From a virus: a stretch of DNA of 26,723 nt. The stretch is taken from positions 1-26,723 of IMG/VR virus record IMGVR_UViG_3300042544_001444; one strand, 5' to 3'. The stretch's first letter is position 1. Every line of letters begins with the position of its first letter. Made by a program: the position numbers and the translations under genes. Shown here one piece after another: positions 7,318-14,872 of this stretch. The notes under the pieces are model-generated. The model worked only from the letters and a program-made list of their open reading frames with translations. It searched no databases and was not told the DNA's origin.

Positions 7318-8826
7318 ATGAAAATATTTGACGCAAACATCTCGGGATCACTTAACGTATCGGCTTCAGCCCACATTTTTGGCGATCTTACAGTAGACGG
7401 AGTAATAAACGCAACGATTAGTGGTACAACATCAAACGCTATTTCATCATCATTTGCAACTAATGCAAATCTTTTGGATGGTAAAGATTCCACCGAATTC
7501 GCGATAACAGGTAGTAACACATTCAAAGCGAACCAAACAATAACAGGTTCTCTTTATGTTACCGGTGACGTAGTAATTAACGGAACATCATATAATGCCG
7601 CAAGTTCTGGCTCTTCTGGAACTTCAGGATCTAACGGTTCTTCTGGAACCTCAGGATCTAACGGTTCTTCTGGTACTTCAGGTAGTTCTGGATCTAGCGG
7701 TTCTTCAGGAACTTCAGGTAGTTCTGGGTCTAATGGTTCTTCAGGTACTTCAGGTAGTTCTGGATCTAGCGGTTCTTCAGGAACTTCAGGTTCAAGTGGT
7801 TCATCTGGCACATCAGGATCTAGCGGATCAAGCGGTTCGTCAGGTACTTCAGTATCAGTATCGGGAACGAGTAACGTTCTTGTTAAATTTACATCAACAT
7901 CAACAGTTGGTAACTCAACAATTACTGACGATGGTACGACAGTTACAATTGGTGGTAATTTAACCGTTAACGGTACAACAACTACAGTCAATTCAAATAC
8001 GGTTAATATTGGAGATAACATTATAATTCTTAATTCAGACGAAACAAGTACCCCATCACAAAATGCCGGTATTGAAGTAGAAAGAGGAACTTCAACAAAT
8101 GCAAGTTTAATATGGGATGAAACGGCGGATGTATGGGAAGCGGGTTTAGCGGGTGCTGAAGTGGAAATTGTTACAGTTAGTGGTGGTCAAACACTTACAA
8201 ACAAAACAATAAACGCATCTCAATTAGTTGATTCATCAGTAACAAACGCTAAATTAGCTAACTCATCAGTTACAGTAACAGCAGGAACAGGTATGAGCGG
8301 CGGAGGCGCTGTTGCTTTAGGTTCTTCGGTAACATTAACCAACGCAGGTGTAACTTCTGCAGTTGCAGGTACGGGAGTTGGTGTTAGTGCTGGAACAGGT
8401 GCGGTAACAATATCGATCGGACAAGCGGTTGCAACGTCGTCAAACGTTCAATTCAATGCTTTGGGTGTTGGAACGGCAGCGGGAGCAACGGCAGGTCTTA
8501 TTAGGGCAACAAATGACGTTATTGCTTATTTTTCTTCTGATGAAAGATTAAAAGAAAATTTTGAAGTGATTACAAATCCATTAGAAAAGCTACAACAAAT
8601 TAATGGTTATTCCTTTGATTGGGTACCAATGGAAGGTATACATGAGAATGAAGGTCACGATATCGGAGTAAAAGCGCAAGAAATTGAAGTTGTTTTACCC
8701 GAATTGGTAACAACAAGAGAAAATGGTTATAAGGCTGTGAAGTATGATAAGTTAGTTGCTTTATTAATTGAAACTAATAAAGAGTTACTAAATAGAATAG
8801 AGGCTTTAGAAGCTAAAATAAAATAA
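7318..8826 (+). CDS. Phage tail fibre with Gly/Ser/Thr repeats and C-terminal S74 chaperone domain
   Basis: This 502-aa structural protein starts with short beta-rich segments, including NLLDGKDSTEFAITG, common in phage fibres. Residues 96-178 consist almost only of GSSGTSG-type repeats. Residues of about 185-270 (GNLTVNGTTTTVNS, NAGIEVERGTSTNAS) match a segment recurrent in T4-like marine phage structural proteins. The C-terminus from about residue 400 is an intramolecular chaperone of peptidase family S74: SSDERLKEN holds the expected catalytic S407 and K412, followed by IGVKAQEIEVVLPELV, VKYDKLVALLIE and a coiled-coil end. In this family the chaperone drives trimerisation and then cleaves itself off. 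The fibre would sit at the particle surface and bind the host. The repeat offers dozens of Ser/Thr acceptors for the adjacent BAHT-like enzyme. Confidence 0.9.
   Translation: MKIFDANISGSLNVSASAHIFGDLTVDGVINATISGTTSNAISSSFATNANLLDGKDSTEFAITGSNTFKANQTITGSLYVTGDVVINGTSYNAASSGSSGTSGSNGSSGTSGSNGSSGTSGSSGSSGSSGTSGSSGSNGSSGTSGSSGSSGSSGTSGSSGSSGTSGSSGSSGSSGTSVSVSGTSNVLVKFTSTSTVGNSTITDDGTTVTIGGNLTVNGTTTTVNSNTVNIGDNIIILNSDETSTPSQNAGIEVERGTSTNASLIWDETADVWEAGLAGAEVEIVTVSGGQTLTNKTINASQLVDSSVTNAKLANSSVTVTAGTGMSGGGAVALGSSVTLTNAGVTSAVAGTGVGVSAGTGAVTISIGQAVATSSNVQFNALGVGTAAGATAGLIRATNDVIAYFSSDERLKENFEVITNPLEKLQQINGYSFDWVPMEGIHENEGHDIGVKAQEIEVVLPELVTTRENGYKAVKYDKLVALLIETNKELLNRIEALEAKIK
7603..7851 (+). repeat. 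In-frame Gly/Ser/Thr/Asn repeat tract of the fibre
   Basis: The tract encodes G-x-x triplets with x nearly always Ser, Thr or Asn. A perfect 48-bp direct repeat occurs at 7672-7719 and 7744-7791, offset by 72 bp (24 codons). A 23-bp repeat occurs at 7624-7646 and 7651-7673, offset by 27 bp. All offsets are multiples of three, so recombination would change fibre length without a frameshift. The tract lacks the prolines of true collagen. Confidence 0.9.
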
Positions 8827-8837
8827 TTATATTAATT

Positions 8838-8874
8838 AATACTCACCATGTTCTAAAAAAATGTGGTGAGTATT
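8838..8874 (+). terminator. Hairpin after the fibre gene, possible terminator
   Basis: An 11-bp perfect stem pairs 8838-8848 (AATACTCACCA) with 8864-8874 around a 15-nt loop. It lies 12 bp after the fibre stop. The sequence after it (TATAAC) is not a strong T-run, so it may be a weak terminator or an mRNA-stabilising hairpin. Its right arm overlaps the GTATTTATA element at 8870-8878. Confidence 0.5.
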
Positions 8875-8908
8875 TATAACAAAGAACTTTAGTTAAAAGA
8901 AATATATC

Positions 8909-9127
8909 ATGGGTACAGTACCAGCAACGGGAACCGAAGTAAGTATGGGAAGAATAAGTGTAGTTTTAGGTCTAGCATCTACTCCCGGTCAAGTACAGGT
9001 AGGTTTGAATTCAACCTTAGGTGTTGGTCGTAATAGATCTTATTCAGGTGTTGCAAGTATCCCATCAGGTTCAGCTTCACAAGAAAGTTCGGATTTCGGT
9101 GGTTTATCGGGATCAGGTACCTATTAA
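8909..9127 (+). CDS. Small putative virion (fibre/tail-associated) protein
   Basis: The 72-aa protein is rich in Gly, Ser, Thr and Val and lacks charged clusters, a signal peptide or membrane segments. Its layout, PATGTEVSMGRISVVLGL near the start and a SGSASQESSDFGGLSG end, recalls the short 'SSG-x-ISMSDI ... SLSDFYG' modules found at the ends of many phage tail and fibre proteins. This is a pattern resemblance, not a family match. It follows the fibre gene and its hairpin and has a GTATTTATA element 30 bp before the ATG. It may therefore be expressed with the fibre, as a structural partner or fibre-end protein. It could also be a glycosylation substrate, since it carries many Ser/Thr. Confidence 0.6.
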   Translation: MGTVPATGTEVSMGRISVVLGLASTPGQVQVGLNSTLGVGRNRSYSGVASIPSGSASQESSDFGGLSGSGTY

Positions 9128-9128
9128 T

Positions 9129-9157
9129 TTTACATTTTCACCTTTTTTTATTATATT
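9129..9157 (+). promoter_or_regulatory. Promoter-like -35/-10 before the 147-aa gene
   Basis: TTTACA (9129-9134), a 17-bp spacer and TATATT (9152-9157) lie 6 bp before the ATG at 9164. The arrangement matches the one before 1738, including a shared ATTATATTATAC stretch. A start at normal distance would give a leaderless mRNA. Confidence 0.5.
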
Positions 9158-9163
9158 ATACGT

Positions 9164-9607
9164 ATGAATCTTACGTATAAAAAGCACCCCTCAAAATACG
9201 AATTACAGTACGTTAAATGGAACGGAATTAACTTTGATAGAGAAAGACTCATCGAGTTCATGAAACGTCTTAAATTGACGTATTTTTTATCATTTATACC
9301 TTATTACAGGAAAGAATATCAAATATTATATCAGATACTTAATCTATATGATCAAGTTCGTATCAAAGGTCTTTTAAAGGGTGATGAGAATATAGTAAGA
9401 ATGAGCTTTATAGAAAAGTGGGCGAGAATTGCTGCTGTTGATATTCTCCTAACAAACACATATTCAAGACTTACTTATACAACAATTAGTAATCTCCCAA
9501 TTAAAGACTTCCAGCTTTTATCTAAAAGAGTCGAGGAATTAGTAACTGCAGGTAGAAACCTAACATATCAAAGTAACACTATAACAGACAGTACACCAGG
9601 ATTATGA
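9164..9607 (+). CDS. Conserved-looking hypothetical protein, 147 aa
   Basis: I do not recognise this protein. It is basic in its N-terminal third (YKKHPSKYELQYVKWNG, MKRLKLTYF). The middle and end look mostly helical, with IEKWARIAAVDILLTNTYSRL and FQLLSKRVEELVTAGRNL. No signal peptide or clear transmembrane helix is seen; FLSFIPYY is too short. It is the first gene after a promoter-like sequence and its stop overlaps the ATG of the following glycosyltransferase by 4 bp (ATGA). Coupled translation is likely, so a role linked to that enzyme or to the neighbouring virion genes is possible. Confidence 0.7.
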   Translation: MNLTYKKHPSKYELQYVKWNGINFDRERLIEFMKRLKLTYFLSFIPYYRKEYQILYQILNLYDQVRIKGLLKGDENIVRMSFIEKWARIAAVDILLTNTYSRLTYTTISNLPIKDFQLLSKRVEELVTAGRNLTYQSNTITDSTPGL

Positions 9608-10239
9608 GTAAATCAATTAACAACAGTTCAATGTGGGATGTAAAACCACTAAAATTATCAATATTAGTACCAACAAGAGATACAGTTCATAGTCAATTTG
9701 CTTACTGTTTAACTCAGTTATTTAATCTAACTAGAGAATCAGGAATTGATACTTATTTATTCTTTGATTCAAGTACAATATTATTAAATCAAAGAAACAA
9801 TTTAATAAAGAAAGCCAAGGAAGTTAATTCCGATTATGTACTTTGGTTAGATAGCGATATGATGTTTCCACCGACCACCGCATTACGTCTTTTAGAGCAC
9901 AATAAGGACATTGTTGCGTGTAACTACATGAGACGCTCAAAACCTCTTAAAACGGTCGCGTATGCCGATTTAAATGATTGGGATAGTTGGTTACCGATGG
10001 AAATACAAGAAGACCTTGTTAAAGTACAGGGAGTAGGTATGGGATGTATGTTAATGAAATTAGATACGTTCGATAAATTAGAAAAACCATATTTTGAATT
10101 TAGATATAAAGAAAACACCGAAGATTACTTCGGTGAAGACTTTATTTTATTGGGTAAGTTAAGAGAATTGGGTTATGATGTGTTTATCGATACGTATTTG
10201 AGTATGATGGTTAAACACGTCGGTAATTACGCCTTTTGA
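9604..10239 (+). CDS. GT-A-fold glycosyltransferase (family 2-like)
   Basis: The 211-aa protein opens with LSILVPTRDTVHSQFAYCL, a typical nucleotide-sugar-binding start. NQRNNLIKKA (62-71) is followed by VLWLDSDMMFPP, where D83-S84-D85 is the DxD metal and donor-phosphate site. GVGMGCMLMK and YFGEDFILLGKLRELGYDV follow, with the Glu-Asp pair commonly seen at the catalytic base position of this group. The length matches a single GT-A domain without extra modules. The substrate is unknown. It is the last plus-strand gene of this block, and its stop runs 13 bp into the stop end of the convergent minus-strand operon. Confidence 0.8.
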   Translation: MSKSINNSSMWDVKPLKLSILVPTRDTVHSQFAYCLTQLFNLTRESGIDTYLFFDSSTILLNQRNNLIKKAKEVNSDYVLWLDSDMMFPPTTALRLLEHNKDIVACNYMRRSKPLKTVAYADLNDWDSWLPMEIQEDLVKVQGVGMGCMLMKLDTFDKLEKPYFEFRYKENTEDYFGEDFILLGKLRELGYDVFIDTYLSMMVKHVGNYAF

Positions 10240-11339
10240 TCCTTATCGATAATTAACACCGTTAAGTTACCATTTTCATAAACACCCGGACCGTAGTCAT
10301 CAAGAGATACTCTCAATGCATTGATCATATTAAAGTCATCCTGATTTAAATCGTCAGTGACAAAAACTTTAATGTCAACATTATTTATATCTTCAAATTT
10401 AGATTTTAAATCATAGCGAGTAAATGCTTGCTCTCTTTCAACATATTCTGTTGGATATTCATCAATTTCAATTTTATCGAAAAATGGTTCTAACAATTCA
10501 ATGTGTTTATTACTAGACAATTTAACACCAACCATTTTTTTGGTGTAATTAAAATTATCAGTTGTTTGATAATCCATAGCATTAAACATCGGAATACTAA
10601 TACCCCACTTTCTAATAAAATTTCTAATTGAATGTACTTCAATTGCTCCGCGAACGTCTTTCATTTCATCACTGAATCTTGATGTCTGAGAAACAAAATG
10701 ATATGTAATTGCCGAATCACAAGTTTTCAATTCATATCCTTTAAGTTTTGCGCGAATTAAAAAATCATCATCTTCACAGAAACAAGGAACAAAACTAAAC
10801 CCATCAAATCCACCAAGGTCCACAAATGTTTTCTTATAGGCTGACATGAAGAAAACAGCACCATCGTAAAGATTATTACCATCTTTCCATTGTTGGACGT
10901 AGTTCTCAAAATTGACTTGATCAAAGTTATCAAATCCCGTACCTAAGTCTAACAATACTTTACCTGGTCTTTGATGTCCTTTAAAAACTGGAGGTTCTAT
11001 TGTGGTATAGGATAGAATCATATTCTCAGTTAATAATCTTTCTAATGACTCTAAAAATCCTTCACCAATAACCATGTCGTTATGAATAAGAACAATTTTC
11101 TCAGTGTCGACAAGATCAATACCTGCGTTATATGTTTCAGAAAAAGTTAAACGAGTATCGTCATGAAAGAATGATAAGTTATCGTCTTCTAAAGATTCTA
11201 ACCATTCCTTTGTTCCGTCGCTTGATCCACCACTACTAATAACTAATGGTGCTTCGGGATATAACTTACGTAGTCTTTTATAACATTCTGTTGTTAAATC
11301 TAATTTATTGTAAACTGCCAATACAAAGCTTATATTCAT
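10227..11339 (-). CDS. Glycosyltransferase family 2
   Basis: The 370-aa protein has an N-terminal GT-A domain, ISFVLAVYNKLDLTTECYKRL and then VISSGGSSDGTKEWL, the characteristic GT2 opening. H86-N87-D88-M89 takes the DxD position. PCFCEDDDFLIRAKLKGYEL is the usual acidic catalytic segment, preceded by GAVFFMSAYKKTFVDLGGFD. About 100 C-terminal residues beyond the core (YTKKMVGVKLSSNKH onward) are unassigned and could bind an acceptor or partner. It is the last gene of the minus-strand operon, 12 bp after the preceding gene. Its 3' end overlaps the convergent plus-strand gene by 13 bp, and no hairpin terminator is visible there. Donor and acceptor sugars are unknown. Confidence 0.85.
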   Translation of the reverse strand: MNISFVLAVYNKLDLTTECYKRLRKLYPEAPLVISSGGSSDGTKEWLESLEDDNLSFFHDDTRLTFSETYNAGIDLVDTEKIVLIHNDMVIGEGFLESLERLLTENMILSYTTIEPPVFKGHQRPGKVLLDLGTGFDNFDQVNFENYVQQWKDGNNLYDGAVFFMSAYKKTFVDLGGFDGFSFVPCFCEDDDFLIRAKLKGYELKTCDSAITYHFVSQTSRFSDEMKDVRGAIEVHSIRNFIRKWGISIPMFNAMDYQTTDNFNYTKKMVGVKLSSNKHIELLEPFFDKIEIDEYPTEYVEREQAFTRYDLKSKFEDINNVDIKVFVTDDLNQDDFNMINALRVSLDDYGPGVYENGNLTVLIIDKDQKA

Positions 11340-11351
11340 TTTTTTTATTTT

Positions 11352-11927
11352 TTAATTATGTACGTATAATGGTTTAATTATTTTTTTTATTATTCCTTGA
11401 GGATATCTTCGAAGATACTCTTCAACGAATAGACCGTCCGATTGTTCATTAGTGATATCTAATTTAATTTTTTTAGCTAAATCTGTTCTAGACATAAAAT
11501 TACCAATATCAATCATTCCCAATTTAGGAATTGAGTTTAATATAATATACTGATTATTTAACCAATTGTGTACTAAATTACAATAAACAAAGTGAGTATT
11601 ATTATCCGCAAGATTTAAAAACTCTTCTACAAAAATCGGCATATAATAATTATCGTCACCAGTCATAACGACCCACTCTTCTGTTGCATTTTGTAACCCA
11701 TAGTTTCTAGGAGTATGACCCCAATCTTTGTGAGGCCCATTCAATTCGGTAAATCTAATCCTATCATCATTAGAAAAATAATCCTTAACCTTATCGTATC
11801 CATCGTATACGGCGTCAGCAACAACGTGTATTTTCCAGTTAGATGACGTCTGTGAAAATATAGAACTAATTACACCCATTAATTGGTGCGGTCTATTATA
11901 TGTCGGTATTATAAATTCAATATTCAT
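11352..11927 (-). CDS. Small glycosyltransferase family 2 protein
   Basis: The 191-aa protein starts with EFIIPTYNRPHQLMGVISSI, a standard GT2 start, and has HTPRNYGLQNATEEWVVMTGDDNYY, in which G90-D91-D92-N93 sits at the DxD position after the family's RNxG segment. The acidic QSDGLFVEEYLRRYP segment near the end may supply the catalytic base. It is a bare catalytic domain with no membrane segment, so it is probably soluble. It starts 3 bp after the stop of the GT4-like gene and precedes the last operon gene by 12 bp. The sugar specificity cannot be read. Confidence 0.83.
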   Translation of the reverse strand: MNIEFIIPTYNRPHQLMGVISSIFSQTSSNWKIHVVADAVYDGYDKVKDYFSNDDRIRFTELNGPHKDWGHTPRNYGLQNATEEWVVMTGDDNYYMPIFVEEFLNLADNNTHFVYCNLVHNWLNNQYIILNSIPKLGMIDIGNFMSRTDLAKKIKLDITNEQSDGLFVEEYLRRYPQGIIKKIIKPLYVHN

Positions 11928-11930
11928 ATT

Positions 11931-12716
11931 CTAAAATTTTAAAACCTTTTTCCAAAGGTCAAAAATTTCGTCATTAGTTAACGATGAAACTTCGTGAAGT
12001 GTTTGGTCACAACCAAAAAATTTAGTATTAGTGTAATGACATTCATCTTTCACCAAACAAGCGACCTCACCAATTGATGAGTGATACACCCTCCCAAAAC
12101 TATCATACATCTCTTGTTTTGAATTTGTAAACCCAACGAATTCAACATATGGATGATTTTTATATTTCTTTACATTTTTGTTATAATATTGGTCTTCATT
12201 TACTTTACCATAAATTAAAATTTTAGTACATCCATCCTCCAATGCTCTTTCAATAGAACGGTGCGTTTGTTTTCGTTCTTCGACCGTACCAATAATACCA
12301 GCAACTAAATCTAAGTGTGCTTTATCTTTTGGTTGTAGTGGTTCTTTTGGATTTGGTATTGTAGTATATGGTCCGTTATATCTTGAATGATATTTTCTAT
12401 GTTCTTCATGGCTAAAAACTAAATTGTCCCAATATTGAGGGATATCAGCAACTTCAAACCACCATTTTTCATGACAAGCTAACACAACATTTTTAACATT
12501 TGGTCTTTTTTCTAGCTTGTAAAAATGTGTTAATAAAATATCGCTCTTTTCTAATTTTAAATTTTTTAATGAATCTGATTTACATTTGTCTAAATGAAAT
12601 TGATTAGGACCATAGAAGACCGTGTCGACACCTCTTTCGTTAAACATGTTTGTTAGATTTATTAATATGGTTGTTGAACCACCTTCTCCTGAATAACCTG
12701 AAATTATCTTTACCAT
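11931..12716 (-). CDS. GT-B-type glycosyltransferase (GT4-like, divergent)
   Basis: The 261-aa protein begins with KIISGYSGEGGSTTILINL, a glycine-rich acceptor-side loop like that of GT4 enzymes. The second half has VAGIIGTVEERKQTHRSI and then YVEFVGFTNSKQEMYDSF. An E-x7-E pair, E217 and E225, lies in IGEVACLVKDEC at the place where GT4 enzymes hold their donor-phosphate and catalytic glutamates. At 261 aa it is shorter than typical 350-420-aa GT4 proteins, and the N-terminal Rossmann domain appears trimmed. The start is 3 bp after the epimerase stop. It may be a minimal retaining glycosyltransferase. If the shortened N-lobe were non-functional, it could be a degenerate partner protein. Confidence 0.68.
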   Translation of the reverse strand: MVKIISGYSGEGGSTTILINLTNMFNERGVDTVFYGPNQFHLDKCKSDSLKNLKLEKSDILLTHFYKLEKRPNVKNVVLACHEKWWFEVADIPQYWDNLVFSHEEHRKYHSRYNGPYTTIPNPKEPLQPKDKAHLDLVAGIIGTVEERKQTHRSIERALEDGCTKILIYGKVNEDQYYNKNVKKYKNHPYVEFVGFTNSKQEMYDSFGRVYHSSIGEVACLVKDECHYTNTKFFGCDQTLHEVSSLTNDEIFDLWKKVLKF

Positions 12717-12719
12717 AAA

Positions 12720-13712
12720 TTATTTTTTCCAAAATGAATATATACCCTTATCAAGTTCATATGATTCCCAAACGAATCTATCTCTCTTTGGTTGTTTCTG
12801 TGCCCATTCCCACATATGAGTTAAACCTTCAGTTAAATTTGTTTTGTGTTCAAATCCTAATATATCTACCGATTTTTGCCAAGTTGGTATTGAATGTTTT
12901 ACTTCATGTCTTTGTTCTTTGTAGACAACTTCTCCACCGCCGATAACATTACGTATGATTTGATTTGCCTCTAATATTGAGTATTCTTTGATACCTCCTA
13001 AATTGATTATCTGTTTTGAAGCTTCAGGTAAAAACGACGATTTCCATAATGGTTCTAAACTGTCATCAATATAACTAAACGCTCTTGTTTGTAATCCATC
13101 ACCAAAAATTGTCATAGGTTCACCATTCAAATGTTGAAACATCCAAATGCCCAACACATTTCTATATTTATCCCATATGTTCTGTTTAAGACCGTAAACA
13201 TTATGAGGTCTAATAATACACCAATCAAGTCCATGTTGTTCACCAGCGATTTGTATATCCATCTCACAACCATATTTTGCAACACCGTATGGATCAATTG
13301 GTTTAGGTATTTGATTTTCATTAAAAATTCCGCCATCACCATGCCCGTAAACCGCTAAAGTTGAAGTGAATATTAATCTCTTAACGTTATGTTTAATACA
13401 TTCGGTAATAATACGTGATGTTGCAACTAAATTGTTTTGATAGTTATATGTTCTAATGAATGGTGACAAACCTTCCGCGGCGTATGCGGCAAAATGATAT
13501 ACGTAATCAAATTGGTGCTTTTCAAAACATTCAGTTATGTTACCGTTAACTAAATTCATTTCCCACAATTCCACTTTAGAATTAACATTTTCTTTATAAC
13601 CTCCGCTCATATCATCAATACCAACAATCTTAACGTCAGAATGATTTTCAATTATGTAGTCAGCAAGTCTCGATCCCAATAAACCGGCAACACCGGTAAT
13701 TAATATTTTCAT
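12720..13712 (-). CDS. NAD-dependent sugar epimerase/dehydratase (UDP-glucose 4-epimerase-like)
   Basis: The 330-aa protein is an extended short-chain dehydrogenase/reductase. The N-terminal ITGVAGLLGSRLADYI contains the GxxGxxG NAD-binding loop (7-13), and D33-D34 follows the second strand. TSTLAVYG (116-123) and Y142-G-V-A-K146 form the catalytic Thr/Ser-Tyr-Lys set. IRPHNVYG and FGDGLQTRAFSYIDD are signature segments of nucleotide-sugar epimerases, as is the usual 300-340-aa length. It would interconvert a nucleotide sugar for the neighbouring glycosyltransferases, with UDP-hexose the most common substrate. Specificity is uncertain. It lies between methyltransferase and glycosyltransferase genes with gaps of 6 and 3 bp. 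It is the only recognisable sugar-nucleotide enzyme in the window, so most donors must come from the host. Confidence 0.92.
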   Translation of the reverse strand: MKILITGVAGLLGSRLADYIIENHSDVKIVGIDDMSGGYKENVNSKVELWEMNLVNGNITECFEKHQFDYVYHFAAYAAEGLSPFIRTYNYQNNLVATSRIITECIKHNVKRLIFTSTLAVYGHGDGGIFNENQIPKPIDPYGVAKYGCEMDIQIAGEQHGLDWCIIRPHNVYGLKQNIWDKYRNVLGIWMFQHLNGEPMTIFGDGLQTRAFSYIDDSLEPLWKSSFLPEASKQIINLGGIKEYSILEANQIIRNVIGGGEVVYKEQRHEVKHSIPTWQKSVDILGFEHKTNLTEGLTHMWEWAQKQPKRDRFVWESYELDKGIYSFWKK

Positions 13713-13718
13713 ATTTCT

Positions 13719-14261
13719 TTAAAATTTATATACAGCTAAGACATCATCAACTCTATTTTTTATGTGTCTGTTATCAATTATTTCAATGTTATTATGTAAT
13801 TCCGTTAATTTATCAATTGATAAATCAATGTTATTTACATCCTCAATTATATAAATTCCATTTGGATTCATTTTATCTTTTAATATGTTAAAAGAATTTA
13901 TTTGATCATCTATTCTATGACTACCATCATCAATAATAACGTCAAACTTTAAATCACTTAACTCAGTTAAAATCTCTTCAGAGGTAGCGTCACCTATGAT
14001 GATATTATATTTGTTTTCATTAATTAAATCTTTAATATATTGATCAGTAATATCAATACCATATACTGTTGAATTAATAAAATACTCATTCCACATTTTT
14101 AAAGATTCTCCTTGACATATCCCAATCTCTAAAACTACCGAGTTTTCTCTATAGGGTCCTAATAATTTCTCATATTCATTTATATATGTATGCGCAGTAC
14201 CTTTATCACCGTGACCTTCGGGTGATTGATAATTTTCATATATTTCATTTAGTGATTTCAT
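13719..14261 (-). CDS. Class I SAM-dependent methyltransferase, paralogue of 4458-5129
   Basis: The 180-aa protein has a short lead-in with GDKGTAHTYINEYEKLL, then LEIGICQGESLKMW (SAM loop at 44-51), YGIDI (ribose-binding Asp), FDVIIDDGSH (111-115) and GIYIIEDV (135-142). The motif order and near-identical residue numbers match the 223-aa methyltransferase on the other strand, and both resemble macrocin/mycinamicin-type sugar O-methyltransferases. It lacks the C-terminal tryptophan-rich extension of the longer one. The start overlaps the preceding methyltransferase's stop by 4 bp, suggesting coupled translation. Probable function: O-methylation of a sugar in the phage-directed glycan. Confidence 0.83.
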   Translation of the reverse strand: MKSLNEIYENYQSPEGHGDKGTAHTYINEYEKLLGPYRENSVVLEIGICQGESLKMWNEYFINSTVYGIDITDQYIKDLINENKYNIIIGDATSEEILTELSDLKFDVIIDDGSHRIDDQINSFNILKDKMNPNGIYIIEDVNNIDLSIDKLTELHNNIEIIDNRHIKNRVDDVLAVYKF

Positions 14262-14872
14262 ACTTTGTAATAATTTTCTTTTAAATCATTTTCGTTAACA
14301 TATTCTCTCTTTTTCATAATCACTTGATAACCATTATGTACAATATCTAAATATTTGTGATAACCATGATAAAATGCGTCAGCCCCAGTTTTTACTTGTA
14401 AATATTGTTCTTGTTCAAGTCCACCACCATAATCGTCAAATATAATATAACCATTATTTTTCAAACAGTAAAATGCATTTACCGCATCTTCTAAAACATA
14501 TTTTGACATGTGGTTACCATCTATATAAACAAAGTCTAAAAATTCTTTTGTTTTACCATCATGTTGAAAAGTTTTAAAACTATCGGCCGATTCACCTAAA
14601 ATATATGTTACCTTATCTTTATATGGTTTAATGTTATTTTCGATAAATTCATTTGTGTTAATATCCATAATGTAATGATGTGAACCATCTATTTTACAAA
14701 AGTTTTCTAATATGTAAACAGATGATCCGCCATATAGAGCACCAATTTCTAAACATACTCTTGGTTCGTCACCATAATTAGGTAAAAAATGTTCCCACGC
14801 ATCTACATGATTTAAAAAGAAATAACGTTCTCCTTCGGGATATTTAAAATGTTCTGGGTATTGATAACTCAT
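14258..14872 (-). CDS. Class I SAM-dependent methyltransferase (Methyltransf_24-like)
   Basis: The 204-aa protein has VCLEIGALYGGSSVYILENF, with the SAM-binding loop at 41-50, then HHYIMDI (acidic residue for ribose), FLDFVYIDGNHMSKYVLEDA with Y116-I-D-G-N-H121, and GYIIFDDYG (141-149). YIDG-x-H and FDDY are hallmarks of the Methyltransf_24/CmcI-like group, where acidic residues and His bind a divalent metal for O-methylation. It is less similar to the next gene than that gene is to the distant plus-strand copy, so it probably acts on a different position or sugar. It overlaps both neighbours by 4 bp, inside the long minus-strand operon. Confidence 0.83.
   Translation of the reverse strand: MSYQYPEHFKYPEGERYFFLNHVDAWEHFLPNYGDEPRVCLEIGALYGGSSVYILENFCKIDGSHHYIMDINTNEFIENNIKPYKDKVTYILGESADSFKTFQHDGKTKEFLDFVYIDGNHMSKYVLEDAVNAFYCLKNNGYIIFDDYGGGLEQEQYLQVKTGADAFYHGYHKYLDIVHNGYQVIMKKREYVNENDLKENYYKV

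Noticed and set aside
7603-7851. Direct repeats considered as a CRISPR array
   Set aside because: The repeats are coding, lack unique spacers and regular spacing, and encode Gly/Ser/Thr triplets.
7595-7963. 122-codon plus-strand frame of Leu/Val/Gln repeats inside the fibre
   Set aside because: Out-of-frame reading of the same repeat tract, with no independent start signal.
7554-8021. 155-codon minus-strand frame with Pro/Glu/Asp repeats opposite the fibre gene
   Set aside because: It is the antisense image of the GSSGTSG repeat. The plus strand encodes a clear fibre with an S74 domain.
13127-13358. Overlapping short frames on both strands inside the epimerase
   Set aside because: They are shadows of a gene with all extended SDR motifs intact.
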